Shown piece by piece: positions 36,130 to 48,600 of a stretch of 64,000 nucleotides of DNA. The notes under the pieces are model-generated. The model made no database searches and was not told the origin of the DNA. It saw nothing but the letters and a program-made list of their open reading frames with translations. The position numbers and the translations under genes were made by a program. Positions within the stretch are counted from its first letter, which is position 1. Each line of letters opens with the position of its first letter. The DNA is from Physcomitrium patens. Lineage: Eukaryota > Streptophyta > Bryopsida > Funariales > Funariaceae. The stretch is from assembly GCF_000002425.4 (NCBI RefSeq), contig NC_037258.1, positions 5,078,024-5,142,023 on the forward strand, written 5' to 3'.

Positions 36130-38067
36130 TCAGACGATCACCTGGCCAGTGCTTGCGTCGATAAACTCCTTCCACTTTTCGCACTTTACCTCCGACATGG
36201 AATCCTTGTTGTTGTAAAGATCCCAGACCTTGTGTTGAAGGAAGCGAACGTACTCGAAAGTCTGGCTGAGCATGTGCACAGTGTCCAAGCGTTCTCCATT
36301 CGGCACGAGGCCCTGCAGAATACGAATGCGGTCGGTAAACTTCTCCCTGCGAGTGCGAGCAGCAATACTCTGAGGATCGGTCGCCGTGCCGTGACGGCGC
36401 CGCTGTTTTGGGGCTGGGGGCGACACGACATTGGAGCGGAAGTCTTCGTTGCCTCGATTGTTGCTGTACAACAGCGCGCTCAGAGCAGCGGCGTCGAACT
36501 TGTCTGTGTTCACTCCCCCATGCACCCTCGACAGGATATCTTTCGCGCCTGGTATGGACGACCTCCCGAGTGGATTCCCACCATGAGACGTACTCTGCAT
36601 GGTGGAGAAAGAACGCTTGTTTGTGTTACTGCCGTCGACGTTAAATTCCGTCAATCTTTTCTGAATTTCCTCCGCCTTCAGGACCGAGCTGGTGCTCCTT
36701 GCCGAACTCGGACCCTGCAGAGTCGACGAGGCGAACAAGTGTATGTCCAACGGAGTCGTGGGTGAGCTTGGCGATGACCCCGCAAAACTAGTTGGTGATT
36801 TGATATCAGGCTGTTTTGAAGATTCAAGAGACCCACTTCCGACAGGGTATTGAGAACCGAACCATGACTCGTCCGACCAACAGAGACGTGCTGGGTGATC
36901 AGAAGATGTGTTGACAGCAGCCACCGAAGATTGCTTCGCCGGAATTGCGAGCTGACTCGGCTTGTTACCATGGGTAGTTCTGTTGCCAACGATAGCATTC
37001 TCGGCTGTACCAACACCGCCAACGAGATAAGATTGACAGAAATCCGGTGCAGAAGCTGCGTGGGTCATCGCTGATAGCGACGCGGCCATCGCGGAGCCTC
37101 TCTGTACACTTCTGGGGTTACTGTGGTGACCAATTTCACGAGCAGGCAACAAGGGGCCCATTTCAACAACGGGGAACGAGAGCCCGCATGCACCGGTGTC
37201 GGCCGTATCGTCCAGCATTGCATCAAATCGCAACTCTGGAAGAATAGCATCTCCGTTCGCACCCTGTGCACTCCAGAAGGAGTCCACATAGTTAACGATT
37301 GCATCTCGTTCCTCCCCACTGCTGTAGCTCAGGCTATTTTTGCTCTGAGAGGGGTCGGACAACTGCGGTTGGACCCTCGACTCGGAGTAGGTATCCACTG
37401 CCTGCTGCTCGAGATTGAGAAGCAGCATGTCAGAGGAGTCCCTGCTGCCTAAGTCAGAGGGGTGCGAAGGAAAGACCGTAGATGGTGACGGTGATCCAAC
37501 GCAAAAACTTGGAGTACTGCATGAGCCGATGTTTTTAATTGACTCAGAAGTAGGATTGCGAGCAAGCCCTGGGGCCAAGGTGTTCACCCCGGCACGCCCA
37601 GGTGCGAGCGTGATCGCACTAGCAGCTTGGCGTTGAGCCATGAAGTAGCTGCTCAAATAGTTTGAATTCATCAGAATGCTGTCATTCTGAACCGGTTCAG
37701 GGACCGTGTCTGAGTTCAGAGACTGGTGATGCTGCAAACTGCTATGATGGACACCAAACAGCCCTTTCGATGACCCCTGCATGTCGCTGCGATAATTTGT
37801 CCAAGACGAGAGATCCCCAGTCCTCGACGCATCGTGAAGCATATCGTTGTGCGAAGCAGCGTAAAGCATGTTGATGTTCGTTGCCTCTCCATCTTTGACA
37901 CCCTGCGCCACCAGATTCGAAGCAACACTCCACTTCCAAGGCTGCTTGCTCGTCCCAAATGCTTGCTCCCTTCCTAGGAAACACTCTTCAACCCTTGCGA
38001 CCATCTCTTCCACAGGACCTCCTTTCAACCAACCGAAAATACCACGTGACAGGACCGTCCTAATCAC
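36130..38067 (-). CDS. bHLH transcription factor (645 aa, single exon)
   Basis: The product is a DNA-binding regulator that dimerises through its helix-loop-helix. The domain is at about residues 555-617: basic region RRRHGTATDPQSIAARTRREKF, helix 1 TDRIRILQGLVP, loop NGERLDT, and helix 2 VHMLSQTFEYVRFLQHKVW. The DPQSIAAR core lacks the glutamate usual at basic position 9 and has alanine there, as in plant HEC/IND-type and RSL-like groups. The exact subgroup is unclear because helix 2 is divergent (LSQTFEYVRF instead of LDEAxxYVKF). The 550 residues upstream are Ser-, Gln- and Pro-rich, probably disordered. The ATG at 38067 is the first in the frame. The inferred TATA box lies about 680 bp upstream, near 38749. 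Confidence 0.9.
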   Translation of the reverse strand: MIRTVLSRGIFGWLKGGPVEEMVARVEECFLGREQAFGTSKQPWKWSVASNLVAQGVKDGEATNINMLYAASHNDMLHDASRTGDLSSWTNYRSDMQGSSKGLFGVHHSSLQHHQSLNSDTVPEPVQNDSILMNSNYLSSYFMAQRQAASAITLAPGRAGVNTLAPGLARNPTSESIKNIGSCSTPSFCVGSPSPSTVFPSHPSDLGSRDSSDMLLLNLEQQAVDTYSESRVQPQLSDPSQSKNSLSYSSGEERDAIVNYVDSFWSAQGANGDAILPELRFDAMLDDTADTGACGLSFPVVEMGPLLPAREIGHHSNPRSVQRGSAMAASLSAMTHAASAPDFCQSYLVGGVGTAENAIVGNRTTHGNKPSQLAIPAKQSSVAAVNTSSDHPARLCWSDESWFGSQYPVGSGSLESSKQPDIKSPTSFAGSSPSSPTTPLDIHLFASSTLQGPSSARSTSSVLKAEEIQKRLTEFNVDGSNTNKRSFSTMQSTSHGGNPLGRSSIPGAKDILSRVHGGVNTDKFDAAALSALLYSNNRGNEDFRSNVVSPPAPKQRRRHGTATDPQSIAARTRREKFTDRIRILQGLVPNGERLDTVHMLSQTFEYVRFLQHKVWDLYNNKDSMSEVKCEKWKEFIDASTGQVIV

Positions 38068-38134
38068 TTGGATCCCTCAAAACTGTGCCTACAGATATCA
38101 CGACACTACCGATACTCACTTCTCCCTACCAAAG

Positions 38135-38465
38135 CTCCAGCAACTCTCCACTGACATTAGCATCCATATTCTGTAACCCCAGGTTACTCGCTACCATCAC
38201 CTCACACCTATTACAGCAGACCACTAATCTAACTGATAGTTAGACACACCCTCTTCACGCACAAGAGACTTCAAGGATCAAAAACTCGCGTTTCTTTCTG
38301 AACCTCCAGCCACTCCCCACTGACCTCAACATCCATGTTCTTGTCACCCCAGACTTTCCACAGCCGTCACTCCACGCCCAGTACTTCGGACAACTGATCT
38401 AACCAGTCGTCATACACCCTCCTAACGCACCAGGGACCCCAAAAAGCTGTAGCATTTGCACCGTC
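38135..38465. repeat. Imperfect tandem duplication, unit about 169 bp
   Basis: The phrase CTCCAGCAACTCTCCACTGA at 38135 returns as CTCCAGCCACTCCCCACTGA at 38304. The similarity continues (CATCCAT, ACCCCAG, ATCTAAC, ACACCCTC, ACGCAC) for most of the unit. By eye the two copies differ at roughly one base in four, so it is old. Confidence 0.65.
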
Positions 38466-38481
38466 TTGAGAACTCCTCTTC

Positions 38482-38676
38482 TTAAAAACTCTCGATTTTA
38501 CAGAAAATCTCAGCCACAACAGCAGGTCGAATCCACAGCTTCGACACTCCAGTCAGGTCGATGATCAGAACACTCGCCACAGGTCTGTCTATCGTAGCAG
38601 TAGTAGGAGTTGCCAAACACCCATTGGTATGCTTCACTCTGAAATGCTGGAGTGCAGAACTGAGGCAAGGATGCAA
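38482..38676 (-). CDS. Upstream ORF in the bHLH leader (64 codons)
   Basis: The frame starts MHPCLSSALQHFRVKH and ends before the main bHLH start. It has no recognisable domain. It matters only if the leader is transcribed as inferred; it would then be a long uORF that competes with the main start. Confidence 0.25.
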   Translation of the reverse strand: MHPCLSSALQHFRVKHTNGCLATPTTATIDRPVASVLIIDLTGVSKLWIRPAVVAEIFCKIESF

Positions 38677-38748
38677 ACTGTGGGACTAGTCCAGTGCAGA
38701 GAGGAACAGCTCTCTCTCAAGCAGGCATCGGCAGGCAGCACGCAAATA

Positions 38749-38760
38749 GAATATATAAAA
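38749..38760 (-). promoter_or_regulatory. TATA box of the bHLH gene
   Basis: Read on the minus strand, the bases are TTTTATATATTC, a good plant TATA element. The GC-rich sequence on both sides and the orientation toward the bHLH gene support it as the core promoter. Confidence 0.5.
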
Positions 38761-40997
38761 CCAAAGGTTGGGCTGGCGACTGCTTGTATAGGCCTCTAGC
38801 GGTGGCATATATGGGGCCCACCTCGCGGCATGACCGCCGAGGCCCCTGTATTGCGCCTCGGGTTCGAGATCATCCAATGCTGTAGCCATCCTCCCGCTGT
38901 GACGCCGTCTGCTGACGGCCGCTGGTTTCCCTGCCGCAGCTCTCCCGCAGCTCTCCTCCCTTCCTAACCACCCTACAGTGCCTGCCGCTGACCGTTCTCT
39001 GCTTTCTTCTCTTGTCTGGGCTGCTGGGTTAGTGAGCATCCTCTAACTTAACCCTCATGCTCTCTTGTCTGAATGCATTCAACCCATGGGTCTCTTTTTT
39101 CAATGTGAGCCTTTCCATCACCTATTGATGATGATGGATTCCCTCTTCCATCCTTTTTGTAGGGTTTGACCACTTGTAGCCTTAGTTGGTTGATGTCTGA
39201 ACTTTGAAGTTGCTTCATTCATGTCAAAAGTTTCACAATCACCCCCATTCCTGTTTAAGTGTATGACTTTTGATGTTGTGACAATTTGTGTATTCATAGT
39301 TAGTCTTCTCACTGTAGCACTTGTGCTTCCATCAACTCAAATCTCCTCACCAGCTGTCTTTTTTTGTGTTTACTGTTTTTATGTTTCCTTTTTTTTTTTC
39401 TTTTTTCTTTCCACAGCATTCACAATTCTGATAGTACCTAAGTGAATAGTTGCTTATGTTAGATATTTCAAGAGCCTGTGGCAGAAGTCTTCATTGGAAA
39501 GGACACTTCCCCTTTTTTTTGCATGAATGGCAAGGAATAATCCATGCAACTAGAACCACAATGGTGAGATCTGCAATTTGGCTCACTCATACCCATGGGA
39601 ATCAGCGAATGTTGTCAACTTTGCATATGCTTGACATCTGCTGACCTTAAGCTGCCACAGAAAATCTCACACTCTATCCATATTCCTCTAATTCAGCACC
39701 CAAGTCACCCAAAATGATTGCCCCTTGAGTAATACCGCCACCGCCACCGCCACCACCTCTACTGCCAAATATCATTTGCCACAACCTCCATTCTCCCCAT
39801 CACAAACTGAACTGGAATCATGAAAACAAAAAATATAAAAACATAAAATATAAAACACAAATAAATTGTAACTGGGTTTCTGGGTCACTCTAAATATATA
39901 TATATGAAAAAAAATAAAATAAAATAAAATAACCCCAGCTGTGGTGAGTCATCCGGAACGAAGATAATATCCACAAACGTCCCCACTGATAGCGGGAACT
40001 CCAAAGGAACGATAAAACTTTGCGGGTTAAAGTAAACAAAGGGGTCCGATAAAATATAGTCAAGATTTTTGAAACAAGTTCAACAATAGCGCGAGGAAAG
40101 GACAGGGGCGGAGAGAAGCGCAGGCACGTGTAAGGGAAAAAGGAGAGTGTGGACAAAGGAAGGAACCGACACACACAAGTATGTAGCCAGGAGGAGAGAG
40201 AGCCCCTCTTGCGATGAAAGAAGCCCAATTGAGGAGGAGACGGCAAAAGTAGCGGCTCAACATCCGCCAAACACACCGCAACGCACGAGGAGTATCCGCG
40301 ACATTGGGCCCACCCGCTCCCTCCACCCGTCGCCGCGGTATTCGGTTTCTTGTTCACCACATGATTTCTCTGACTTTCCGCGCTCTCTCCCCACCTTCGT
40401 TGACCCCCGGAGCGCAGGGTTGACACCCTGATATTTGAACCCGTCGCGGGTATGGTACCTACCAGATATCGTGGTGGTATCTAACAGTGGGCCTTGGCAT
40501 TGATGGGTTTGGTTGGGAAGGTGGGGCCAGAATTCGATTAATGCCTTACTCCTACATCATTCTGCCTTTTGCTGCTGTTGGTTTCTTAGGAATATGAGAA
40601 AATACAGCCACATTCTGTTTTTCGGGTTTGGGGGGAATGCCTCATCCTTTGCTCTCTGACAATTCCGTAGCTAAGATAAATATGCATATATACATATAAT
40701 ATTTTTTATAGTTGTAATTCTTTACAAACTCTTACCATCCACATCACTCTTCTTATTTTACTTCATGGGGCAGCTCAACAAGTCTTCAAAATTTGTCCTG
40801 AGCATCTAAAAATGCACAGCAATCAACTTACAAATGCAGGTAATGCCCATTTGCTGATAAATGTACCTTTGCCAAAAAAAGAACATTTGCACAAAAAAAA
40901 AGTGAATGAAATATCATCAGCGTGAAAGATTACACATAAATCTGTGTCCCTTGAGATATGCTGTATGATTCTATTGGTTCTGGCATACAATAAGATA

Positions 40998-41034
<37 letters not shown>

Positions 41035-42500
41035 CAGAAACAGATTGGAGATGTGAATTGTGAGGTGCATTCTGAATGAACTGTTGGGGCAGATTTTGTT
41101 TGTAATGTTGAATTTCAAAATTTGCAACTTTCATTGGTGTACATATTTCAACTGGATAGTATTTAAAATGTATACTTAAACTACTGAGTTCTGAAATAAT
41201 TAGTACTTCTTTGTTTAAACAGTTGGGCAAAACACAATAAAAATATTAGATAAAAAAGTTTTAAAAATCTCTACAGAGTAATCAGAAATTAAATCCATTG
41301 GATAAAATCACATTCATGTCATCAGTGCATACCACAAAATTTATTTTGAATATATCAATAAAAATACATGAAGTTGATAACTATTTTTTTTTCATGGGAA
41401 TTATAAATGTAAATATGATATTGATAGGTACCATATAAGCATAATTAGCATTTGAATTTTTCATCATTTTTTTAAGAAACATCTATTTGACATTAGCTCT
41501 GTGTATAGTTTTGAATATTTGGTATATTTTATTTTATGTTAAAATAAAATACTGTCTCACATAATTGTCTTGCACTAAAAATAAGTCATAGTTAGGTTTG
41601 TAATAGGACTTGAGATTACCAGTAAATTCACAATATGACTGCATATGTAATAGTTTCTTTTACCAATAATTCAAATTATAAATTGACTAATTATTAAGCA
41701 CTTTCACCTCTACAGTAAAATGCATTGTCCTCGGTGGCCTATTTGATTTCACTAAATAAAATGTGATACAACAATGAATACAAAATCAGTTGCTATTATA
41801 AGTACATAATTTTCTTCGAACTTGTAACTGTTTACATCATAAAATGCCTTTTAAGAATCGCACAACCTTTTGCACCACCATTTAATGTGCACAATCAATC
41901 CTCAACACACACTGGTTCACCGTCTCACCACCTTTCAGAAAATGCTATATGCTTAAACCTACCATCAACTTAACATTGGTATTATATGATGCTATAACAT
42001 TCTTTCTATATTATTATTATTGTTTTTTAATGAGATAATTTGGTGTCTCCTGATGAATTTCAATGGGCTCACAGTTTTGGTGTAATCTATCAATCTTTTG
42101 ATAATATTTTTTGATTTAAAATGTAAACCCAATAATTAAATAAATAGAAACAAACAAGCATATGAAAAACACAATTTTCATGTTGTTAAAATACTGATTG
42201 AGATGATCAAATCATTCACAAAAGCTTAAGCTTAGTATTAACCCATGTTTTGTGGGTAAAATAGGCCAATCTTTCTGCATTGCATTCTGGTTTATAATTT
42301 ATTATTCATTTGTATATATGTATATATGTATGCATACACACACTATTGGAGGGTTAAAACATGTAAAACATACAAACTTGATGATTTTTTTGAGATACTC
42401 ATATATGTGTGCCAACGTGTTCACACAACAAATTACCAAACGCATTATCTGTAAACATATTTTAAATAGAAAATAATAATAATAATAATCATAAAAAAAT
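38761..42500. other. Upstream region of the bHLH gene and intergenic DNA
   Basis: 38761-39060 is GC-rich promoter-proximal sequence. 39950-40440 is another GC-rich stretch without recognisable product; it could be a promoter or 5' leader. A (CCGCCA)n-like trinucleotide repeat lies at 39738-39760 and (TA)n at 40999-41031. From 40650 the DNA is AT-rich with no gene. Confidence 0.45.
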
Positions 42501-43740
42501 CAACAAAGGACGTTCAATTATTCATCCAGTCGTTATCATCCTTTGACTGCCAAGCTTACAAACTCTAATATCAGAGGTAATCTCAGTGCTGTGCGGGTGT
42601 AGGGATAGTATGAGTCCATGTGGGAATGGGTACACAGATAGCACACCCAGGTTTAGGGTGAATCCAATCCTTTCTGTTCCAACCTAAATGGAGCTTCTGC
42701 TACATATATATATATATATATATATATAAGTTCATATGTTTTTATGAATTCACTGTACATATTGCAGCCAGAAAGTCTATGATAGCATTCAAAACTCTGT
42801 GTAACTTATGTTTGCTGCTATACTAAGGTCAAACCAAATATTTACAGGTTAAATTGTGTTCATAGGCTCTGTGGAATAGGCTTCCTCAGGGGAATAAATA
42901 AATAAATAACAGTCTGAGAGATGTCTTTGAATAAGTGGAGCAGCATTCTCCTCCTATTTCTGCCCATTGCCAGGCTCCATTTTCTCTAGCAGTGTCTGTC
43001 CATCACTAGGGAACACAGCTTTTGTCTGATACAAGGGGTTTGGGCTCAATTAGGGTTAGGGATAAGATTACTGGACCAACCAGGAGCTTGCTGCATTGGT
43101 GCAACAAGGCTTTGGCGTGAGAAGGATGTCACAGATTTAGGAGGGCAAATGGGGTGAGATACCCAGGTCTAGTTTAGGGTTGGTTTTCTATTAAAAATTT
43201 CAGTGGATGTGTGGTGGCTGTGATGCTGCAGAGGTGGTGGCAGTGAGATTTGGGTATTGACAGACCTCGCACACTCTGCTTGCCTTTGTGCACATGAATC
43301 ATATGGAGTTTATTTTGACGGATTGGACTTGGAACCATGTCCAAATTTGGAGGTGCCCTTCTGCCAACATGCTCCCAATACAAATGGAGGAGTGATGGGA
43401 GCATACCATTCCCATTCCCATTCCCAACAGCAGGATTATGTAGAAAAGGAGGATTTAGGGTTAGCCTTTTTATATTTTCCCCACTCACATGAGAAACATC
43501 ACACCTAAAACTAGTGTGTGCTTTGGCCAGGTCCTCAAGTTTGACTGAAGCAGAGTGAGGGAGTGAGAGAGGGTGGGGCCAGACACCTCTTTGCCCATGC
43601 TTTGCAGGGGCATCTGTGTGGATGGGCATTCATGTGGACATTCATTCATTGGAGGATTTAGGGTTTTGCCCAAACCTTGTTCCCCTCCTCCCATGCACCT
43701 GATCCAACCTCTCTTATGTTACAATTAAAGTCTTCATGAG
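42501..43740. other. Moderately GC-rich stretch, no product recognised
   Basis: Composition rises to near-genic between a (TA)n tract at 42703-42728 and 43700. A frame at 43257-43508 (plus) encodes 83 residues with a histidine/serine-rich part (YHSHSHS, PHSHEKHH), and an overlapping minus-strand frame covers 43629-43174. Neither shows a known domain. A CCCATT repeat lies at 43407-43426. Confidence 0.3.
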
Positions 43741-45543
43741 ACAATCTCTATTCTTGTAGGCCTTTGTATGTTGATGCAAACCCAAACATGCAGATCTCAA
43801 TTAAATAAAAGTTTCAACAACTCTCTTATTTCTCTCCTAGGCACGTCAAATATGTCCAAGGAGAACTTGCTTCCAAACTCTTAACCTAAGATTGGTGAAT
43901 GTTTCTAGATTGTCATTTTTCTATTAAATTTTTTTAAAAAAATCTAGGTGGGTCCTATATTGTCTGGGGTGCTTGCATATAATGATAGCGTGGGGGTAGT
44001 AAACACAAGAAATAATACATTCTTTCAAAACAATATAACACGCGCATGATACACTGCAACAAAAAGCAAGCAATTAACACTTGGGTACAATCTTTGTCTC
44101 TTCCTTTCTCCAGAAAACCTAACTTTGAAATAAAATATTCAAACTAGGCTTTTTCCCTGCACCAATTGTTCCCAAGCTTGAAAGAAGAGAGTATAAATGT
44201 GTACAACACAGTGCTACAGTATCCCAAAAAAGAGTGAAACCTTCAACCATTCTGAATCCCTTTCATCAAAACATAGAACTACCTGTTGTATAATAGTATC
44301 ATGCTGCATGTGTGTGTGGCTCATTGCTTTGTGCACACATGGGTCTTTTCAGCTCTGGTGGATGAATGTACATGAGGGACATTCATCCAAGAGAGACATG
44401 CCTCAATTATATTGAAAAAAAGGGTCATGTCAAAGGAGAGTCAGTCAACTTTTGCTTAATTCTCATATCACTTCAGATATGGATGCCAATGGAAAGAGAG
44501 CTATAATTTTGAAGGTTTCATTTATTTAGGTAGATTTGTTAATAGTCCTATGCGAATTCCAATGCTTCCAAGGTTCCATTCGAATCTAACCAACACATAA
44601 TGCCTGCAAGCTAAATGGGAGAGCAAGAAAGAGAGGAAAAAATTGAAATAAATATTGATGAATTAGAATAAAAAATGGGGAAGGGGCCAAGGCTCATTAA
44701 AGGCTAAGCAGACAAAGGGCTCTTCACGTGGGGTTTTATAATGGCCATTTAAAGTATAACATACATATATATAGGAGTTGCTGAAAAGAATATAAACAGG
44801 TAAATAAAGCAAACGTTATTCTTCCTTGAAATTGTTGTAGTTGAGGTGTTGTTGCTATTTGTTGCAGTGGAGAGAAAAGCAGGCCCCTCCCCAACTGATT
44901 GAGAAACTGCTAAACATAGCTGAATTATTGAAATTATTTTACTTAATTAATTAGAACTTAACTTGTTGAGCTTGCCCACCAACTTATAGGAAGCAGCGTA
45001 GAAACTTCGATTCCGACACGTGGCATCTATTACCATTAAAATTAGGGATCCTGGATTGAGGTGGAATCAAATTGTAAGTCGGAATAAAAAATATATTAAA
45101 ATGATATATTTGTGTGTATATGTATACATATGTACACATATACACAAATCCTCACACACAATATCTTCTCTCTACTTCATTGATTTATTGATAATTCAAA
45201 GATTTATGGATTTAATATTGAGATGTCAATCTAAAGTATTATTTTTTCCTTTATGGGTAAAAAATAAAATAAAATAAATGTAACAATTAAGATGTTTATC
45301 ATAACAACATTAGCTATGATGTAAAACATTTAGATTCGAAATTTAGAATGTAGATATATTTTCATACATAAATACAACAAAGGATGCTTACAATAACTAA
45401 TAGTATTGCATATCACATGAAATAATAGTTTTTGAGATAATTATTTTCACAAATCAAGTAAATATCAGCTCCGTTTCTGAGGTAATTTTGATTCAGCAAA
45501 AATCTGAACCAATTTTGTGATGAAACATGCATTGTTTGTCACA

Positions 45544-45575
<32 letters not shown>

Positions 45576-46140
45576 CAAGTAAACTTGTAATTTCTACTTA
45601 AATTGGATGTAAAATTACATTAATTTTTTTCTTTAATATAAATCTAATTAAAAATACTGGACTGTTAATGAAACATATTTCCAGGTATGTATGTATGTAT
45701 GTATGTATGTATGTATGTTGTGTTTTATTCTTATTTTTATAATGAATACTTTATTATTCATTAGATATGAATAATAAAGTATTCATTATATATTTATAAA
45801 TATATAAATATTTATATATGCTATTCTTTTACTTGTTCTTTAAAAGTCATGATTTTCGTCAATATTTATGGTAGACGTTAGAAAGGATAATTTTTTGAGA
45901 ACAATTCAAAATAAAGAATTTAGATGCACCCATTTTTTTTCAAAATCTATGCTTAATTTGGTAATGGATAGTCTAAATTTAGTGAGAATCGAATAAGAGG
46001 ATGTTCTTGTTAAGGTAAAATTAGTCTCATAATAAATAAAAATAAAGCAAATCAAACCTAGCACCATTACACAAGTTTAAATCAAAGACCTTTTATTTTA
46101 TTTTATTTTTCACTGTGAAATGAAAAAATGTATATTATAT

Positions 46141-46183
<43 letters not shown>

Positions 46184-47766
46184 GTTTGACATGACTAGGG
46201 TATGTCCAATACATTGATTAGTGTGTGTCATGTTCATGGCATTCTAGGACCTGGAACCCAAACAAACTTGGCCATAAATGAAGTTCAACCTCTAGTAACT
46301 TTGTGGTATTATTGTACATGATCATTCTATACTTCTCCATTGAAGGACAAGTCATTGTACTGCCTACAAGTTATTCAAAGGCATATACCACAAAGAAGAG
46401 ACCATATGGCTTTGAGGCTTATGAGGGATGCCTTTAGTAAATATTGTTTGTTTCCAAGTAATAACTCGCCAAGGTTCAACTTTGATAGGACTAGTGGCAA
46501 GCTTGTGCATAATTAAGGTAACCCAATTCCAAGCTTATTGAGCTTGAAGATAATTCCAAAATTTATCCATCTTTGGTTTTGAAAAGAAAATTAGTGACGG
46601 ATAAATTTGTGCTCTCCATATGTTGATGGCAAGGCCTATGAGGTATATGAGCCATATTAACATTGCTTCTTTCCTAGCTCTTAAAATCAAACCACATTTT
46701 TCCTCTTGAATTTGCTTCTAATTTGTCATGCCATTTTGATGAGACAAGGTCATATGGTTCATGGCATTTTTGGAGGAGTTATTGGTATAGTTTGGAAGTA
46801 TAAGTCATAGTAATAATTCCTTTTTGCCAATGATATAACTTTGGATCAAAAGTTCTATTGGCAATAGTGCTTAAGAAGAGTCTAGTGTCTTCTTCCAGTG
46901 CATTTGAAGCTTTGACTTTGGTGATTACTCTTACCAATTTAATATAACATTGTACTCTTAAGTTAGAGGTGTAGGAGAGAAGAGGATTGATGTTTTGGAA
47001 GAAAGATATTTTGTTATAGAGAATCACCTTCTTTTTAAGGAAGAATGCTTCTAGCGTTTTCCTTCTATTCCAAAATTTAATTTAATTTAATTTAATTTTT
47101 ATTTTTATACTAGAAACAGGATTGTGTCCTTCATCTACAAAGTGGGCCAGTAAGTAATACTAGAAACACATGCCTATTCCTGACCCTATTGATGACAATC
47201 TATTTAACAGCACTCTTAACAATATAGATGACAACCTGAAAATATATTTAGTTACATTTTTCCATTTAAAATCAACCCCAGCTAATCTAAAAAAATCCTC
47301 TTCAATAGTCAAAATTTAAAATTTTATTCTTATTTCTTTTTGATTCTATGTCTGTTTTAAGAAGGATTTATTCTTCTCAAATTATTCTTGTTGTTGTTAT
47401 TTGTTTGTTTGTGTTTATATATATATCTTTGAAGGAATTCTTATTTGTCACATGTAATACTACTTGTGCTACATAAAACTCTATAGAAGATTATATCCTT
47501 TGATCTTGTTTGTATATTTATTACTTTTACAACATTCTGAAATTTTCATTTCCTGTGAGGAGGATGAGGATTTGTTCTTTCAGGTGTTTATTACAATACA
47601 TCTTTAAACCTGATTTTCATTGTTAATTTTTGAGAAACACTGAGCGTTCAATAAATTATTTGTAAATGCTTAGAAAATGACACTATCCTACAAACATTAA
47701 AATCAGAATATTATACTTCCACCTATTTATTTATTTATCATTTGATTATAAATTGTTACATACAAG

Positions 47767-47802
<36 letters not shown>

Positions 47803-48600
47803 TGCAAATGTACAGATATTATGACATTTTGTTAGGTTTAATACAAGTTGAATTACATAGAATGTAGTGCTTTAAGAATTACATAAAAAAATAGGGTTTT
47901 TGGAAGTTCTCCACTTGTTTTGCTATTTTTAGAACGTCATTAAAGAAGATGATTCCTGAAGTAAATTTCATGAATTTACATCTTCCATTTTCATTACTTT
48001 TAATTAATATTTATCAATACTTTTCTTCAGTATATCAATTAATTTCAATCTGAATTTCATATCAATTTATTTTGTAAATGATGCAAAATGAGCTGCAAGT
48101 CATTACTATCATGATTAGTGGTTTTTCATCACTAGCAGAGGACTGTGTTCAATTACTTAAAAAACGTTAGTGTTCAAACTATTATACCCACTCTATTATT
48201 TTGAATCTAGTTTGCACCAAATCCTATTTTGTATACAACTATTTGTGACAATCAATTATTTACCTAATTCAATCATGGAATTGAAAACTAAATGAGTACA
48301 TGTAGTAATCATGTTAATTAAAAATTATGATGATTCCAAGTGCATTTTTTGCAACAGTACATAATAATTAAAACTTGAGAACATAATTTGGTCCTTAACA
48401 AGTAGTTTTGTAATACAAAAACTACAACACATGTTTCGTATTAACATCTTTAGCTTTAACAATAATAGTCAATACATTATCCATGCATGTGTTACATATA
48501 CACAAAAATTTAATTTAAGAATACCATCATTTATTTTTATCAATTCAATTCAAGATAGCATTGTCGTCAAGCAAGAAATAAGGTGTTAATCAAAAGATTA
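43741..48600. other. AT-rich intergenic DNA with simple repeats
   Basis: No gene is seen. A G-box/ABRE-type ACACGTGGCA lies at 45016-45025. There is a run of T at 45547-45575, (TATG)n at about 45685-45718, and (TA)n at 46151-46176 and 47769-47799. A minus-strand frame at 47027-46779, with degraded reading around 46200-46780, may be an old transposon relic, but I could not assign it. Confidence 0.5.
45738..45790. repeat. Perfect 24-bp inverted repeat with 5-base loop
   Basis: Arms 45738-45761 and 45767-45790 are exact reverse complements, separated by five bases. The arms are AT-rich (ATGAATACTTTATTATTCAT type). It stands directly beside a (TATG)n tract and may be a small palindromic element. 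Confidence 0.85.

Larger units (their letters stand above)
38068..38720 (-). promoter_or_regulatory. Inferred long 5' leader of the bHLH gene
   Basis: If transcription starts about 30 bases below the TATA motif at 38749-38760, the leader is about 650 nt. It holds at least one upstream ORF of 64 codons (minus strand, 38676-38482) and an imperfect tandem duplication (38135-38465). Both would be expected to affect translation of the main ORF. The leader could contain an intron that I cannot see. Confidence 0.45.

Noticed and set aside
36186..37984. Open frames on both strands inside the bHLH gene
   Set aside because: The bHLH frame is by far the longest and carries the domain; the others are shadows in GC-rich coding DNA.
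38686..39039. 117-codon minus-strand frame over the bHLH promoter
   Set aside because: It spans the TATA motif and GC-rich promoter and has low-complexity Ala/Arg composition without any domain.
46200..47027. LINE reverse transcriptase relic on the minus strand
   Set aside because: The translation is suggestive in places but no catalytic or zinc-finger motif could be read, so the family cannot be supported.
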